Positions 24,121 to 32,939 of a stretch of 35,892 bases of DNA are shown in pieces. A program made the position numbers and the translations under genes. Under the pieces are notes generated by a model. It had not been told where the DNA came from, made no database searches, and worked only from the letters and a program-made list of their open reading frames with translations. This stretch comes from an uncultured Erysipelotrichaceae bacterium (GTDB lineage Bacteria > Bacillota_I > Bacilli_A > RFN20 > CAG-826), in the NCBI GenBank assembly GCA_902785645.1, contig CACZZG010000012.1, forward strand, positions 1 through 35,892, read 5' to 3'. Within the stretch, counting starts at the first letter, position 1; each line of letters opens with the position of its first letter.

Positions 24121-26430
24121 TTATGCTCCTTGTTTTTTACTTGATCTCTTATTCCAAAGTCTAATACCAAAGACAGTTAATACTGCGATAACAACGATAG
24201 CAATTACAACTGGAATAGCCCAGGCTAATTGACCGTTTTTATAAGCTTGTCCACCAATATTAGATGGGAATAAGTTGAGGACTGAATAAATAATTGCGGT
24301 GCCGATATATGAAGCGGCTAACCAGAATAAGATAGTCCATTTAAATTGACCTTTTGGAAGTTCTGCTCTAGCAGTAGCGCATGCTGCAAAGCAAGGAATG
24401 GTCAACATATTGAAGGCGATAAAGGCAATACAACCTTGCCATGTAATACCGGTGTTTTGAATCATAATCATCGCTTCTTCAACACCTTCTTCTGTGCCTT
24501 CAAAGCCAGAAACGATAACTGCTGCTAATACGGAGAATGTTGCAATAACGTTTTCTTTAGCAATTAAACCAGTAATTGCCGCAACAGCGAACACCCAACC
24601 AAAGGCACTGAGTTGAGCACCAAAGCCCAAAGGAGTAAATAATGGTTGAATTAATTGACCTAAGGATTGAAGGATCGAACCATCCATTTCACCCAAATAT
24701 TTCCAGTTCCAAGCAAAGCTTGATAAGAACCAAATAACAATTGTGGAAGCTAAGATGATTGTGAAAGCCTTCTTGACAAAGTGTTTGGCTTTGTCCCAAA
24801 GGTGAATCATTAAGGCTTTGAATTGTGGCCAGTGATATTCTGGCAACTCCATGATAAATGGAGCAGCATCACCTTTTAATGTGGTATTTCTCATTATTAA
24901 TACGCACACAATCGCAGCAACAGCACCAACAACATACATACTGTATGTAATGACATCAACATATTGGAAATTGAATGCCATCGCAATACCGCCAGCAATC
25001 GCGGTTAATATTGGTAATTTTGCACCACAGCTGAAGAATGGAATAACACGAATTGTTGCGGTTCTTTCTTTATCATCTGCTAAAGTACGCGTATTAATCA
25101 TCGCAGGAACGGAACAACCAAATCCCATGATCATTGGAATGAAAGCACGTCCAGATAAACCAAATTTACGGAAAATTCTATCTAGAATAAAGGCAACACG
25201 AGCCATATATCCTGTATCTTCCATAATGGCGAAGAATAAGAATAGGACAAGTATTTGTGGTAAGAATCCTAAAATAGCAAATAAGCCAGATAAGACACCA
25301 TCACACACAAATCCAGTTAACCACTCTGGTGCACCGGACATCCATCCTCCCACTAAATCAATAATCGCGGAGAATGACATATCGAAGAAATTAAACAAAA
25401 TAACACCAGGAGAATTAATTCCTCCATCGGTCCAGAATAATCCTTCATATAATGTTCCTTCAAATGAAGGTTTGACATCTTTGAATAATCCACCCAAGAA
25501 GAATAAGTTTTCAGAGAATGTTAAGTGGAATACAAAGAATAAGATGACAGCGAAGATTAATAGACCAAACACTCTATGAGTGAGGACTTTATCAATCTTA
25601 TCGGAACGAGACATTTTAACAGTCTTATTGCCTTCAACGACTTCTTCTTTTTCTTTTACAAGAATAACATCATGGAAATTATCGGCGATGTAATGATATC
25701 TATCATCAGCGATAATGGCTTCGAAGTCATCTCCGAATGTATCATCGTTAAATGTCTTTTTGAAATCATCCACCATTGGAACCAAGTCCTTGTGGCTATT
25801 GACTTCAAGTTCATCATTTTCCACTAATTTAATCGCGTGGAATAATGGGTTTTCAACATTCTTACCCTTAAAAGCGATTGTGACATCACCAATGAGATGT
25901 AAGATGTCTTTGTTTCTAATAATTGTTCTGCCTTCGCGCTGTTTTTGACAAGCATCATAGGCTCTTTTCATCAAATCGTCTAAGTTGTCTTCTTTTAATG
26001 CGGAAACAGCAACAACCGGAACACCTAATTTTTCTTCAATAGTTTTAACATCAACTTCGTCACCTTTTTTGGTTAAGATGTCCATCATATTTAAGGCGAC
26101 AATCACAGGGACATCGATTTCCAATAATTGTGTTGTTAAATATAAGTTTCTTTCTAAGTTTGTGGCATCGACGATGTTAATAACAGCATCAGGATGTTCA
26201 TCTAAGATGTAATTTCTAGAAATTACTTCTTCATTTGTGTACGGTGATAAAGAATAAATACCAGGTAAGTCAATAATAGAAATTGGTTCTGGTAATTTCT
26301 TATAAACACCATCTTTTTTCTCAACTGTAACACCTGGCCAGTTGCCAACGTGTGCGGTTGAACCTGTTAAGGAGTTAAATAATGTGGTTTTACCACAGTT
26401 AGGGTTACCTGCTAAAGCAAATCGTTTCAT
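24121..26430 (-). CDS. feoB: Ferrous iron transporter FeoB
   Basis: FeoB is the GTP-dependent Fe(II) importer of the cytoplasmic membrane. The N-terminal G domain has GNPNCGKTT (8-16), switch I HVGNWPGVTVEKKDG, DLPG (54-57) and NMMD. A helical GDI domain follows to about residue 270. The rest is a polytopic membrane domain with two Gate-type regions, including GFGCSVPA and a conserved FFSCGAKLP motif. The length of 769 residues is normal. It overlaps feoA by one base (TAATG) and is followed by the FeoB-associated gene. A long open frame on the opposite strand inside it is a shadow. Confidence 0.96.
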   Translation of the reverse strand: MKRFALAGNPNCGKTTLFNSLTGSTAHVGNWPGVTVEKKDGVYKKLPEPISIIDLPGIYSLSPYTNEEVISRNYILDEHPDAVINIVDATNLERNLYLTTQLLEIDVPVIVALNMMDILTKKGDEVDVKTIEEKLGVPVVAVSALKEDNLDDLMKRAYDACQKQREGRTIIRNKDILHLIGDVTIAFKGKNVENPLFHAIKLVENDELEVNSHKDLVPMVDDFKKTFNDDTFGDDFEAIIADDRYHYIADNFHDVILVKEKEEVVEGNKTVKMSRSDKIDKVLTHRVFGLLIFAVILFFVFHLTFSENLFFLGGLFKDVKPSFEGTLYEGLFWTDGGINSPGVILFNFFDMSFSAIIDLVGGWMSGAPEWLTGFVCDGVLSGLFAILGFLPQILVLFLFFAIMEDTGYMARVAFILDRIFRKFGLSGRAFIPMIMGFGCSVPAMINTRTLADDKERTATIRVIPFFSCGAKLPILTAIAGGIAMAFNFQYVDVITYSMYVVGAVAAIVCVLIMRNTTLKGDAAPFIMELPEYHWPQFKALMIHLWDKAKHFVKKAFTIILASTIVIWFLSSFAWNWKYLGEMDGSILQSLGQLIQPLFTPLGFGAQLSAFGWVFAVAAITGLIAKENVIATFSVLAAVIVSGFEGTEEGVEEAMIMIQNTGITWQGCIAFIAFNMLTIPCFAACATARAELPKGQFKWTILFWLAASYIGTAIIYSVLNLFPSNIGGQAYKNGQLAWAIPVVIAIVVIAVLTVFGIRLWNKRSSKKQGA

Positions 26431-26669
26431 TATTTAGCGTCCTCCACTTCGAGTATCACGAGTTCTGCTTCGCTTTTACGAAGAGTTAATTCGTATCCTC
26501 TGATCGTGATTTCAAGAGGATCTCCAAGCGGGGCTTTCTTACGAAGATAGACGGTTGCACCAGGTGTAACACCCATATCGAACAATCTTCTACGAAGACG
26601 TCCTTCACCTTCTACCTTTTTGATAAGGCCAGTCTCGCCTATCGAAAATTCAACTAGTTTTTTAAGCAT
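26430..26669 (-). CDS. feoA: FeoA, second copy in operon
   Basis: The 79-residue SH3-like cytoplasmic protein supports FeoB. It has the typical RRRLFDMGVTPGATVYLRKK turn and ends ELTLRKSEAELVILEV, both diagnostic of FeoA. The ATG at 26669 follows AGGTAGGA closely and matches the family start; the longer frame begins at an alternative codon. It is fused in translation to feoB by a one-base overlap. Confidence 0.93.
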   Translation of the reverse strand: MLKKLVEFSIGETGLIKKVEGEGRLRRRLFDMGVTPGATVYLRKKAPLGDPLEITIRGYELTLRKSEAELVILEVEDAK

Positions 26670-26682
26670 AATTCCTACCTTT

Positions 26683-26895
26683 CTACGCAACTAGTATCTT
26701 GCTTGCCACTTCATGGTCTAAAGCAAGACGTCCGTTTTTAATAACAACGACAACACCGCCATTAACGGATGAAATAACGGTAAGTTTGGAGTTCACTAAA
26801 ATACCAAGACTCTCTAAATGTTTTTTGATTTTTTCATTAGCAAGAATCTTTACCACTTTAACTTCTTCATTTAAGGGTGCGAGCATAATTGGCAT
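26683..26895 (-). CDS. feoA: FeoA, first copy in operon
   Basis: This 70-residue FeoA-like domain opens MPIMLAPLNEEVKVVKI and keeps the pattern of the family (HLESLGI, then LALDHEVASKILV). It diverges strongly from the downstream copy. The ATG at 26895 is chosen because GGAGG is placed just before it; an in-frame ATG five codons upstream overlaps that site. Paired FeoA genes before FeoB are common in Firmicutes. It begins the feo operon behind two operator-like palindromes. Confidence 0.9.
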   Translation of the reverse strand: MPIMLAPLNEEVKVVKILANEKIKKHLESLGILVNSKLTVISSVNGGVVVVIKNGRLALDHEVASKILVA

Positions 26896-26910
26896 ATTAA
26901 TATCCTCCAT

Positions 26911-26953
26911 GGTTAGTCTTAGCTAACCGTATTATATGTTAGTCTTTACTAAC
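26911..26953 (-). promoter_or_regulatory. feo promoter with two palindromic operators
   Basis: Two copies of GTTAG-N6-CTAAC (26912-26927 within a GGTTAG/CTAACC repeat, and 26938-26953) lie 26 bases apart and flank a minus-strand TATAAT (26931-26936). The near-identical spacer TCTTAG/TCTTTA supports a shared protein site. The TTAG/CTAA core recalls DtxR/IdeR boxes. Binding at either copy would block the -10 region or the start site. Confidence 0.7.
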
Positions 26954-26979
26954 TCATCAGTCAATAAATATTTATAAAA

Positions 26980-27003
26980 TAAAAGAAAAGATGGCGAACC
27001 ATC
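26980..27003 (-). terminator. surE terminator
   Basis: On the minus strand GATGG-TTCG-CCATC, with a UUCG loop, is followed by TTTTCTTTTATTTT. It overlaps the surE stop. Confidence 0.75.
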
Positions 27004-27715
27004 ATTTCATTTTTCTTTCTAATTCTTCTTTTAATTTAGGATTGAAAAGGTGTTTATTTAGAGGAACAATCGAAACAATTCCGTGTTCAACTTGATAACA
27101 ATCACTATTTTTATCTTCATCAAAATTTTCTTGCATATATCGATAGGCATATAGACCGTCTTCTTCTTTTACAAAGTAATTTTGATCTTTTCGATAATAT
27201 AAGTTGCCTAATGAAATGCCTTTCACTTCATCTTTTGGCATATTGATATTTAACAAGTACTCACTACTTAATAAATCGTTCTTCTTAATGAATTCCATAA
27301 TTTCATCAAAGTGTTTTTCTAGTAAGGATAAGTCATCACCATGATGCGCGGAAAAAGCAATCGCTGGTTTTCTGAAAATAAGGGCTTCTAAGCACGCTCC
27401 GATTGTGCCACTGTACATTGTGTCATAAGAAATATTTAAACCGTTGTTACAGCCCGAAATGACCAAATCAAAATCAATATTAAGACAGCAAAGACCCATC
27501 GATACGCAATCAACTGGTGTGCCATTAGAAACATAGACATCTTTTTCAATTTCTTCTAACTGTAATGGTTCTCCCAAAGTTAAAGAAACCGATTTGCCAC
27601 TTCTTGGTCCATTAGGAGCAACAATTACCACGTGACCATATTTAGATAATAGTTTTTGAAGTAGTCTAATGCCTTTTGAATCATAACCATCATCATTAGT
27701 TAATAATATGTTCAT
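27002..27715 (-). CDS. surE: 5'/3'-nucleotidase SurE
   Basis: SurE dephosphorylates nucleoside monophosphates and is often linked to stationary-phase survival. The 237-residue protein has metal ligands Asp8 and Asp9 (TNDDG), Ser39 in PRSGKS and Asn90/91 in ISGCNNG, followed by YSGTIGACLEA, all family hallmarks. It overlaps the NUDIX gene by four bases (ATGA) and has a good AAAGGAGG ribosome-binding site inside that gene. Confidence 0.93.
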   Translation of the reverse strand: MNILLTNDDGYDSKGIRLLQKLLSKYGHVVIVAPNGPRSGKSVSLTLGEPLQLEEIEKDVYVSNGTPVDCVSMGLCCLNIDFDLVISGCNNGLNISYDTMYSGTIGACLEALIFRKPAIAFSAHHGDDLSLLEKHFDEIMEFIKKNDLLSSEYLLNINMPKDEVKGISLGNLYYRKDQNYFVKEEDGLYAYRYMQENFDEDKNSDCYQVEHGIVSIVPLNKHLFNPKLKEELERKMK

Positions 27716-28221
27716 AGTAGTTCCTCCTTTGCGAGTTTTAATATTGGTAATTCTCTCTGTTTGACTAGATGCCCCACACCATCATCATTGATACTTTCCA
27801 CCAATGAAATAGCGTCATCAATATTTATCCAAATTCTTTCTTTAATGATCTTCTTTTCGTATTCTTCTAAATCTAATCCGACATAGTTTCCGGCTTTCAC
27901 TAAATAATAATAATTATGGTTATTTCGATGAATTAAATTGTAAAAATCCTCAACTTTTGCAAGAAATTTAACGATTTTTCCCGCAAAACCTGTCTCTTCT
28001 TGGATTTCTCTTAAAACCCCTTGATGGAAGGTTTCATTCTTCTTTTTCCCACCACCAGGAAGCTCATAACAGTCACGATGACCAAACTTATCATCACGAA
28101 CAACATGCAACAATAAGACTTCATTCTTGTCGTTAAACAAGACGGCACGAACAACAATTCGTTTATGGTCGATATAAGTCTTTGGATAATAATTATCTTC
28201 GAAGTGATAGACATGTTTCAT
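27712..28221 (-). CDS. NUDIX hydrolase
   Basis: The 169-residue protein has a full Nudix box at about 54-76 (GGGKKKNE, then REIQEETGF), so it cleaves nucleoside diphosphates linked to some group. The N-terminal strand and long C-terminal part do not resemble MutT closely, and the substrate is unknown. The ATG at 28221 is preferred to an in-frame TTG two codons upstream; no clear ribosome-binding site is seen. Coupling to SurE suggests nucleotide clean-up in two steps: pyrophosphate hydrolysis and then dephosphorylation. Confidence 0.88.
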   Translation of the reverse strand: MKHVYHFEDNYYPKTYIDHKRIVVRAVLFNDKNEVLLLHVVRDDKFGHRDCYELPGGGKKKNETFHQGVLREIQEETGFAGKIVKFLAKVEDFYNLIHRNNHNYYYLVKAGNYVGLDLEEYEKKIIKERIWINIDDAISLVESINDDGVGHLVKQRELPILKLAKEELL

Positions 28222-28250
28222 AAACAAAAATATATCACATCATCAAGCAT

Positions 28251-28280
28251 CAAAAAAGCACCATCCCGAAGGATGATGCT
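28251..28280 (-). terminator. Terminator of the EF-G-like gene
   Basis: On the minus strand AGCATCATCC-TTCG-GGATGGTGCT, with a UUCG loop, is followed by TTTTTTG. Confidence 0.9.
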
Positions 28281-28288
28281 CTTTATGA

Positions 28289-30340
28289 TTAGTTCATCTT
28301 ATTTTCTTTGATGACTTTTTCTTTTAAGTATTCAGGAACTTCTTCGTAATCAACAAATTCTCTGTTGAAGAAACCACTAGCTTGAGTAATGGATTTAAGT
28401 TGTGTCGCATAGTCAATAATTTCGGCTTCTGGAATGAGGGCTTCAATTTCTTGATTACCATGATCTTTTTCTTCAATGTTTTGAATTCTTGCACGTCTTG
28501 TATTCAAGTCGGATAAGACGTCACCAGTGAATCTAGATTCAATGTGGACTCTAATTCTCATGATTGGTTCAAGAATAATTGGAGAACATTTTGGATATGC
28601 ATCTTTAAAGGCTAAGATACCTGCCATTTTGAAGGCTTGTTCGTTACTGTCGACTGGGTGATATTTACCATCAACTAAGACACCTTTAACACCGATAACT
28701 GGGAATCCTGCTAATGGGCCAGCAGTTAAAGCTTCAAAGAAACCTTTTTCAACAGCTGGGAAGTAGTTCTTTGGAACAGCACCACCGAAGACTTCTTCAG
28801 CGAAGACACTTTCTTCAGCTGGTTCAAATCTCATCTTAACAACACCGTAGAAACCACTACCACCGGATTGTTTGACGTATCTTCCGTCACCTTCAGCGGT
28901 TTTCTTAATGGATTCACGATAGACAACTTTCATCGGTTCGGTTGTGACATCAATCTTATATGTACCTTTGAGTTTTTCGATAACATAGTCGATATGAGAT
29001 GAAGAAACACCACCTAATAATAATTGTTTGGTTTCATTGTTTCTTCTAACTTCGATACATGGATCTTCGAGTTGCATCTTCGCTAATGCTGGACCAATCT
29101 TGGATTCATCATTCTTATTGGCTAAGATAATAGCCTTGAAGATAACTGCGGTTGGGTATTTAACTGGTTTATAAATTGTAATAGCTTTTGGATTAGATAA
29201 TGTATCACCAGAAGCAACTTTTTCTAAACGTGTCACTGCACCGATATCACCAGCACCTAATTCGGTAATGGAATCGAGTTTTTTGCCGGTCATTGTGTAT
29301 AACATGGAAACTCTTTGTGTGGAGCCATTGACGTAAACATCATCACCAACATGTAAGACACCAGAACAGACTTTAATAATATTAATTGTGCCTGAATATG
29401 GGTCGACAACTGTCTTAAAGACATAAGCGGAGAATGGTTCACTATCGTCAGTTTTTCTTTCCACTGGGTTACCATTTTCATCTTTAGCTTCCATGGCTTT
29501 TAAATCACTTGGATTTGGTAAGTAATCAATGAACATTTGTAATAATGTATCAATACCAATGTTCTTTGTGGCACTACCGACTAAAACCGGGACTAATTCA
29601 CCATTTAAGACACCGACTCTTAAGGAATCATGAATTTCTTTTTCGGTAAATGATTCACCATTGAAGAATTTTTCTAATAAAGCATCGTCAGTTTTTGCGA
29701 CTTCTTCAGCAATTGTGTTGTGAAGTTCAAAGATCTTAGCTTTCTTATCTTCATAGATTTCTTCTTCAACACATTCTTTGCCATTATATTTATAAGCTTT
29801 TAAATCGACGACATTAGCGAATCCATCAAATCCTGATTCATGACCAAGTGGCCAGCAGAATGGGATGGCGTTTTTGCCTAATTTTTCTCTAATTTCTTCT
29901 AAGACTTCTTCAAAGTTAACTTGTTCTTTATCCATCTTGTTAACAAAGATAAAGGTCGGGATATTCTTTCTTCTTAATTGATTCCAGTGTTTAACTGTAC
30001 CAACTTGAACACCAACAGAAGCATCGATAACTAAGACGGCACCTTTAACAACACCGGCAATACCGATAACTTCGGAAATGAAGTCATCATTACCAGGAAT
30101 ATCAATGATATTCATCTTGTAATCTTTATAATATGTTGGAATAACTGCGGCTTGAATAGAAGCACCACGTTTTTGTTCTTCAGGTGTGTAGTCACTTAAA
30201 GTGTTCTTTCTTTCAACTTCACCTTTTTGACTAATAAGGCCGCTTTTGAAAGCTAAGGATTCCACTAATGTGGTTTTACCAGAACTTTGGTGACCTAAGA
30301 TAACAACATTACGAATGTGTTTTGCATCATATTTTCCCAT
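28289..30340 (-). CDS. EF-G-like translational GTPase (EF-G paralogue)
   Basis: The 683-residue protein has the five-domain layout of EF-G: G domain to about 275, domain II, then III-V with the RGASIQAA switch-I motif and a family C-terminus. It is not the housekeeping EF-G by its motifs. The P-loop is GHQSSGKTT instead of AHIDAGKTT, and the switch-II motif is DIPGNDDF (80-87) instead of DTPGHVDF, so the catalytic His is Asn84. NKMD (134-137) is intact. Such EF-G-like (EF-G2 type) proteins bind ribosomes but often have altered GTP hydrolysis or translocation activity. It lies 17 bases after the fic gene in one operon. Confidence 0.85.
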   Translation of the reverse strand: MGKYDAKHIRNVVILGHQSSGKTTLVESLAFKSGLISQKGEVERKNTLSDYTPEEQKRGASIQAAVIPTYYKDYKMNIIDIPGNDDFISEVIGIAGVVKGAVLVIDASVGVQVGTVKHWNQLRRKNIPTFIFVNKMDKEQVNFEEVLEEIREKLGKNAIPFCWPLGHESGFDGFANVVDLKAYKYNGKECVEEEIYEDKKAKIFELHNTIAEEVAKTDDALLEKFFNGESFTEKEIHDSLRVGVLNGELVPVLVGSATKNIGIDTLLQMFIDYLPNPSDLKAMEAKDENGNPVERKTDDSEPFSAYVFKTVVDPYSGTINIIKVCSGVLHVGDDVYVNGSTQRVSMLYTMTGKKLDSITELGAGDIGAVTRLEKVASGDTLSNPKAITIYKPVKYPTAVIFKAIILANKNDESKIGPALAKMQLEDPCIEVRRNNETKQLLLGGVSSSHIDYVIEKLKGTYKIDVTTEPMKVVYRESIKKTAEGDGRYVKQSGGSGFYGVVKMRFEPAEESVFAEEVFGGAVPKNYFPAVEKGFFEALTAGPLAGFPVIGVKGVLVDGKYHPVDSNEQAFKMAGILAFKDAYPKCSPIILEPIMRIRVHIESRFTGDVLSDLNTRRARIQNIEEKDHGNQEIEALIPEAEIIDYATQLKSITQASGFFNREFVDYEEVPEYLKEKVIKENKMN

Positions 30341-30357
30341 AAATATTTATATTCTCC

Positions 30358-31395
30358 TTACACTCTAAAATATTTGGAATAACGGCCTTTTGTGATTAAT
30401 TGAATACGGCCTTCTTTTAACAATTTAGCTAAAGCCTTTTCAATTGTGGCTTGGCTTGTGGCGTATAAAACGTTAACGACGACAGTCTTACTGACTGGTG
30501 TAGCACTATCACAGACAACTTTAAGAACCTTTTCTTCACTTGTAGTTTCTAAAGCATTGACTTCCATGATGTAGTCGAGTTTACGATAAGCTTCTAAAAT
30601 TCTCTTTAAAATGAAGACGACAAAGGCTTCATAATCATTTGCGTTATCATGCCAGTTTTGACAAGATGCTTCAAATGCATCGATGTATTCGCCTAAGTGT
30701 TGTCTCATTAAATATGGAATGGCGAAATAGTCATCAACATCATAACCATATTTCTTTAATAAGAAATCAAGGATCAATCTGGAGACACGGCCGTTACCAT
30801 GGTTATATGGATGAATACACATATAGTCAAGCATGAAGCAGGCGATTAAAACTAGTTTATTGCACTCTTCATCAGCGGCACATAAATTGAATTGATAAAT
30901 TAGGTTTTCTAATAAAGGTAAAACTTCCTCTGGTGCGGAAGAGACAAAGATTGTTCTAAATGAACCATCGCTCATCGCTTCTTGGATGTAGTTTTGACTA
31001 TCTTTGAAACGACCACCAAAGTCTGGATTATAATCCTTATAAATATAATAATGTAATGTCGAGATAAAACTACGATCAAATGGTTGATATTTATAGACTT
31101 CATTGATTAAATCAATGGCGTTGCTATAACCCATAATCATATGTTCTTGGAGTGATTGGGGTTGGCTTCCTTTCACAAAAAGAGCTCTTTCGCGTTCTTC
31201 GGTAATATAAACACTACCGATAGCGTTACTAGCCATAACGCCACTGCGACGAGCAATTAATCTTAAAGCATCGACCTTTTTAATCTTAGAGACAGGTAAG
31301 GTCTTACCCTTGTAAAGCTCAATCGAATTGAGCAAAGAAACAATACTGGGCTTATTCAAGCTCAAAACTGCTCCTTTCAAGTCGAACATTTTCAT
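30358..31395 (-). CDS. Fic-family protein with C-terminal winged-helix domain
   Basis: Fic enzymes transfer AMP, or other phosphate-containing groups, to protein hydroxyls. The 345-residue protein has the intact active motif HPYNHGNGR (195-203), preceded by an FGGRFKDSQNYI flap region. A winged-helix-like domain occupies the last 60 residues. The usual N-terminal inhibitory motif (S/T)xxxE(G/N) is degenerate: at residues 56-61 the sequence is SNAIGS, with no Glu. The ATG at 31395 follows GAGGT; a TTG start eight codons upstream has no such site. It has its own promoter and is followed by the EF-G-like gene. Confidence 0.9.
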   Translation of the reverse strand: MKMFDLKGAVLSLNKPSIVSLLNSIELYKGKTLPVSKIKKVDALRLIARRSGVMASNAIGSVYITEERERALFVKGSQPQSLQEHMIMGYSNAIDLINEVYKYQPFDRSFISTLHYYIYKDYNPDFGGRFKDSQNYIQEAMSDGSFRTIFVSSAPEEVLPLLENLIYQFNLCAADEECNKLVLIACFMLDYMCIHPYNHGNGRVSRLILDFLLKKYGYDVDDYFAIPYLMRQHLGEYIDAFEASCQNWHDNANDYEAFVVFILKRILEAYRKLDYIMEVNALETTSEEKVLKVVCDSATPVSKTVVVNVLYATSQATIEKALAKLLKEGRIQLITKGRYSKYFRV

Positions 31396-31418
31396 ATATA
31401 AAATAACCTCGCGATTCA

Positions 31419-31447
31419 ATTATCTAATAAATAAAAATCTTTTTCAA
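31419..31447 (-). promoter_or_regulatory. Promoter of the fic operon
   Basis: The -35 TTGAAA (31442-31447) and -10 GATAAT (31419-31424) have a 17-base spacer. Confidence 0.65.
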
Positions 31448-31467
31448 TCATTTACGTAAAAATGCAT

Positions 31468-31504
31468 AAAAAATACCGAATTAAAATTCTAATCCAATTC
31501 GGTA
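31468..31504 (-). terminator. nagB terminator
   Basis: TACCGAATT pairs with AATTCGGTA around 13 bases and is followed on the minus strand by TTTTTTATG; the other side also has a T-rich run. Confidence 0.8.
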
Positions 31505-31534
31505 CTTTTACTTTTTCTTTTTTTTAAAAAGAAA

Positions 31535-32257
31535 TTATTTGGCTAATGAATAGGCATCTTCATCCACATAGATCGTGCAATCTGGATGATCTTGAAGGAT
31601 GGAGCACGGTACTTCTTCTGTTTTTGGTCCTTTTAATAAGTTAAAAATTGCTCTAGCTTTATTCTTTCCTGTAGCAATAAGAACAATCTTTTTGGCATTC
31701 ATAATGCTTCTTAAACCCATAGTCACCGCTTTAGTTGGGACTTCGGAAATATCATTGAATAAACGGGAGTTATCGACGATTGTACTTTCAGCGAGTTCCG
31801 CGACGTGTGTTAAGGAATCAAATGGTGTTCCTGGTTCATTAAAGGCGATATGACCATCACTACCGATACCTAAGATTTGTAAATCAATGCCGCCAGCTTG
31901 TTTGATTAAATTATCATAATTATTCGCATACGCTAAATAATCGCCTACACCTAATAAAACGTGTGTGTTTTCTTTATTAATATCAATATGATTAAACAAG
32001 TTATCGTTCATAAAGTAACGGTAAGATTGATTGTGCGTTCCTTCTAAACCGATATATTCATCAAGGTTAAAGGTTTTAACATCTTTAAATGACACTCTTC
32101 CGTCCTTACATGCTTGGACCAAGTTTGCGTACACCTTTAAAGGTGATGTGCCGGTAGCTAAACCCAAAACACAATTTGGTTTTTCGTTTACTTGTTTGAT
32201 AAATTCTTCAGCGATTAACGCACTGATTTTTTCATTATTTCCAATAACGACTTTCAT
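31535..32257 (-). CDS. nagB: Glucosamine-6-phosphate deaminase
   Basis: NagB interconverts glucosamine-6-phosphate with fructose-6-phosphate and ammonia. The 240-residue protein shows LGLATGTSPLKVY (phosphate loop), FNLDEYIGL with the catalytic Asp, and GIGSDGHIAFNEPG with the ring-opening His. The short C-terminus matches the monomeric Bacillus-type enzymes, which lack the GlcNAc-6-P allosteric site. It is the last gene of the operon with the acetyltransferase and glmM. There is no nagA beside it, so a biosynthetic direction is conceivable. Confidence 0.95.
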   Translation of the reverse strand: MKVVIGNNEKISALIAEEFIKQVNEKPNCVLGLATGTSPLKVYANLVQACKDGRVSFKDVKTFNLDEYIGLEGTHNQSYRYFMNDNLFNHIDINKENTHVLLGVGDYLAYANNYDNLIKQAGGIDLQILGIGSDGHIAFNEPGTPFDSLTHVAELAESTIVDNSRLFNDISEVPTKAVTMGLRSIMNAKKIVLIATGKNKARAIFNLLKGPKTEEVPCSILQDHPDCTIYVDEDAYSLAK

Positions 32258-32267
32258 AAATAATCTC

Positions 32268-32939
32268 CTATCTTTTGTCGACTATATTGTTTTTATCTTT
32301 ATAAATTGAATTTTCTGGAACCACACCTCTAACACTGCTAAGTGGATAAACTTGAGTGTTTTTACCAATGACGGTTCCTGGATTTAAGACACTACCGCAT
32401 CCAATATCCGCTTTATCAGCGAGAATACCACCGATTTTTCTTAATCCTGTTTCGATGTCTTCATCACCATGAATGACGATATTTTTGCCATCGCTTTTGA
32501 GATTGGAACAGATTGAACCAGCACCCATATGTGCATAATTACCTAATATCGAATCCCCGACGTAGTTATAATGCGGAGCTTGGACGTGATAAAGAAGAAT
32601 ACAATTCTTAAATTCTGATGAATTGCCTAAGACACAATTATCACCAACGATGACATTACCTCTTAAATAAGCACCTGGTCTAATTTCTGTATTAGCACCG
32701 ATAATGGCTGGAGGAATAATCGTAGCAAATTCACTGATTTGGACATTTTCACCCACTAAAACACCTTCTTTTAATAAGTGATAACCATCTAATCCTTTTT
32801 CTAAAATATCTTTGATAATGCCCTTAATTTGCGGTAATAATTCCCAAGGATACTTAGCTTCTTCAAAATATTTCTTTAGATAAGGAATATCACATTCGAA
32901 TAAATCTTTAGTTAATACTTTTTTCTTATTCACAAACAT
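32268..32939 (-). CDS. Left-handed beta-helix acetyltransferase resembling the C-terminal half of GlmU
   Basis: The 223-residue protein has a helical N-terminal 60 residues and then hexapeptide repeats that build a left-handed beta-helix. EIRPGAYLRGNVIVGDNC, SSEFKNCILL and APHYNYVGDSILGNYAHMGAGSICSN correspond to the GlmU acetyltransferase half, with the central His aligning to its catalytic His. The GlmU pyrophosphorylase half is missing. It probably acetylates glucosamine-1-phosphate or a related sugar. It overlaps glmM by 14 bases and has an AGAGGA ribosome-binding site; nagB follows 10 bases later. Confidence 0.85.
   Translation of the reverse strand: MFVNKKKVLTKDLFECDIPYLKKYFEEAKYPWELLPQIKGIIKDILEKGLDGYHLLKEGVLVGENVQISEFATIIPPAIIGANTEIRPGAYLRGNVIVGDNCVLGNSSEFKNCILLYHVQAPHYNYVGDSILGNYAHMGAGSICSNLKSDGKNIVIHGDEDIETGLRKIGGILADKADIGCGSVLNPGTVIGKNTQVYPLSSVRGVVPENSIYKDKNNIVDKR

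Noticed and set aside
24851-25579. A 242-residue open frame on the plus strand inside feoB
   Set aside because: It is wholly antisense to conserved FeoB membrane helices, has no ribosome-binding site and shows no family motif.
28289-30340. Housekeeping fusA
   Set aside because: Both P-loop and switch-II motifs differ from EF-G and the gene is not in a str operon, so a paralogue is more likely.
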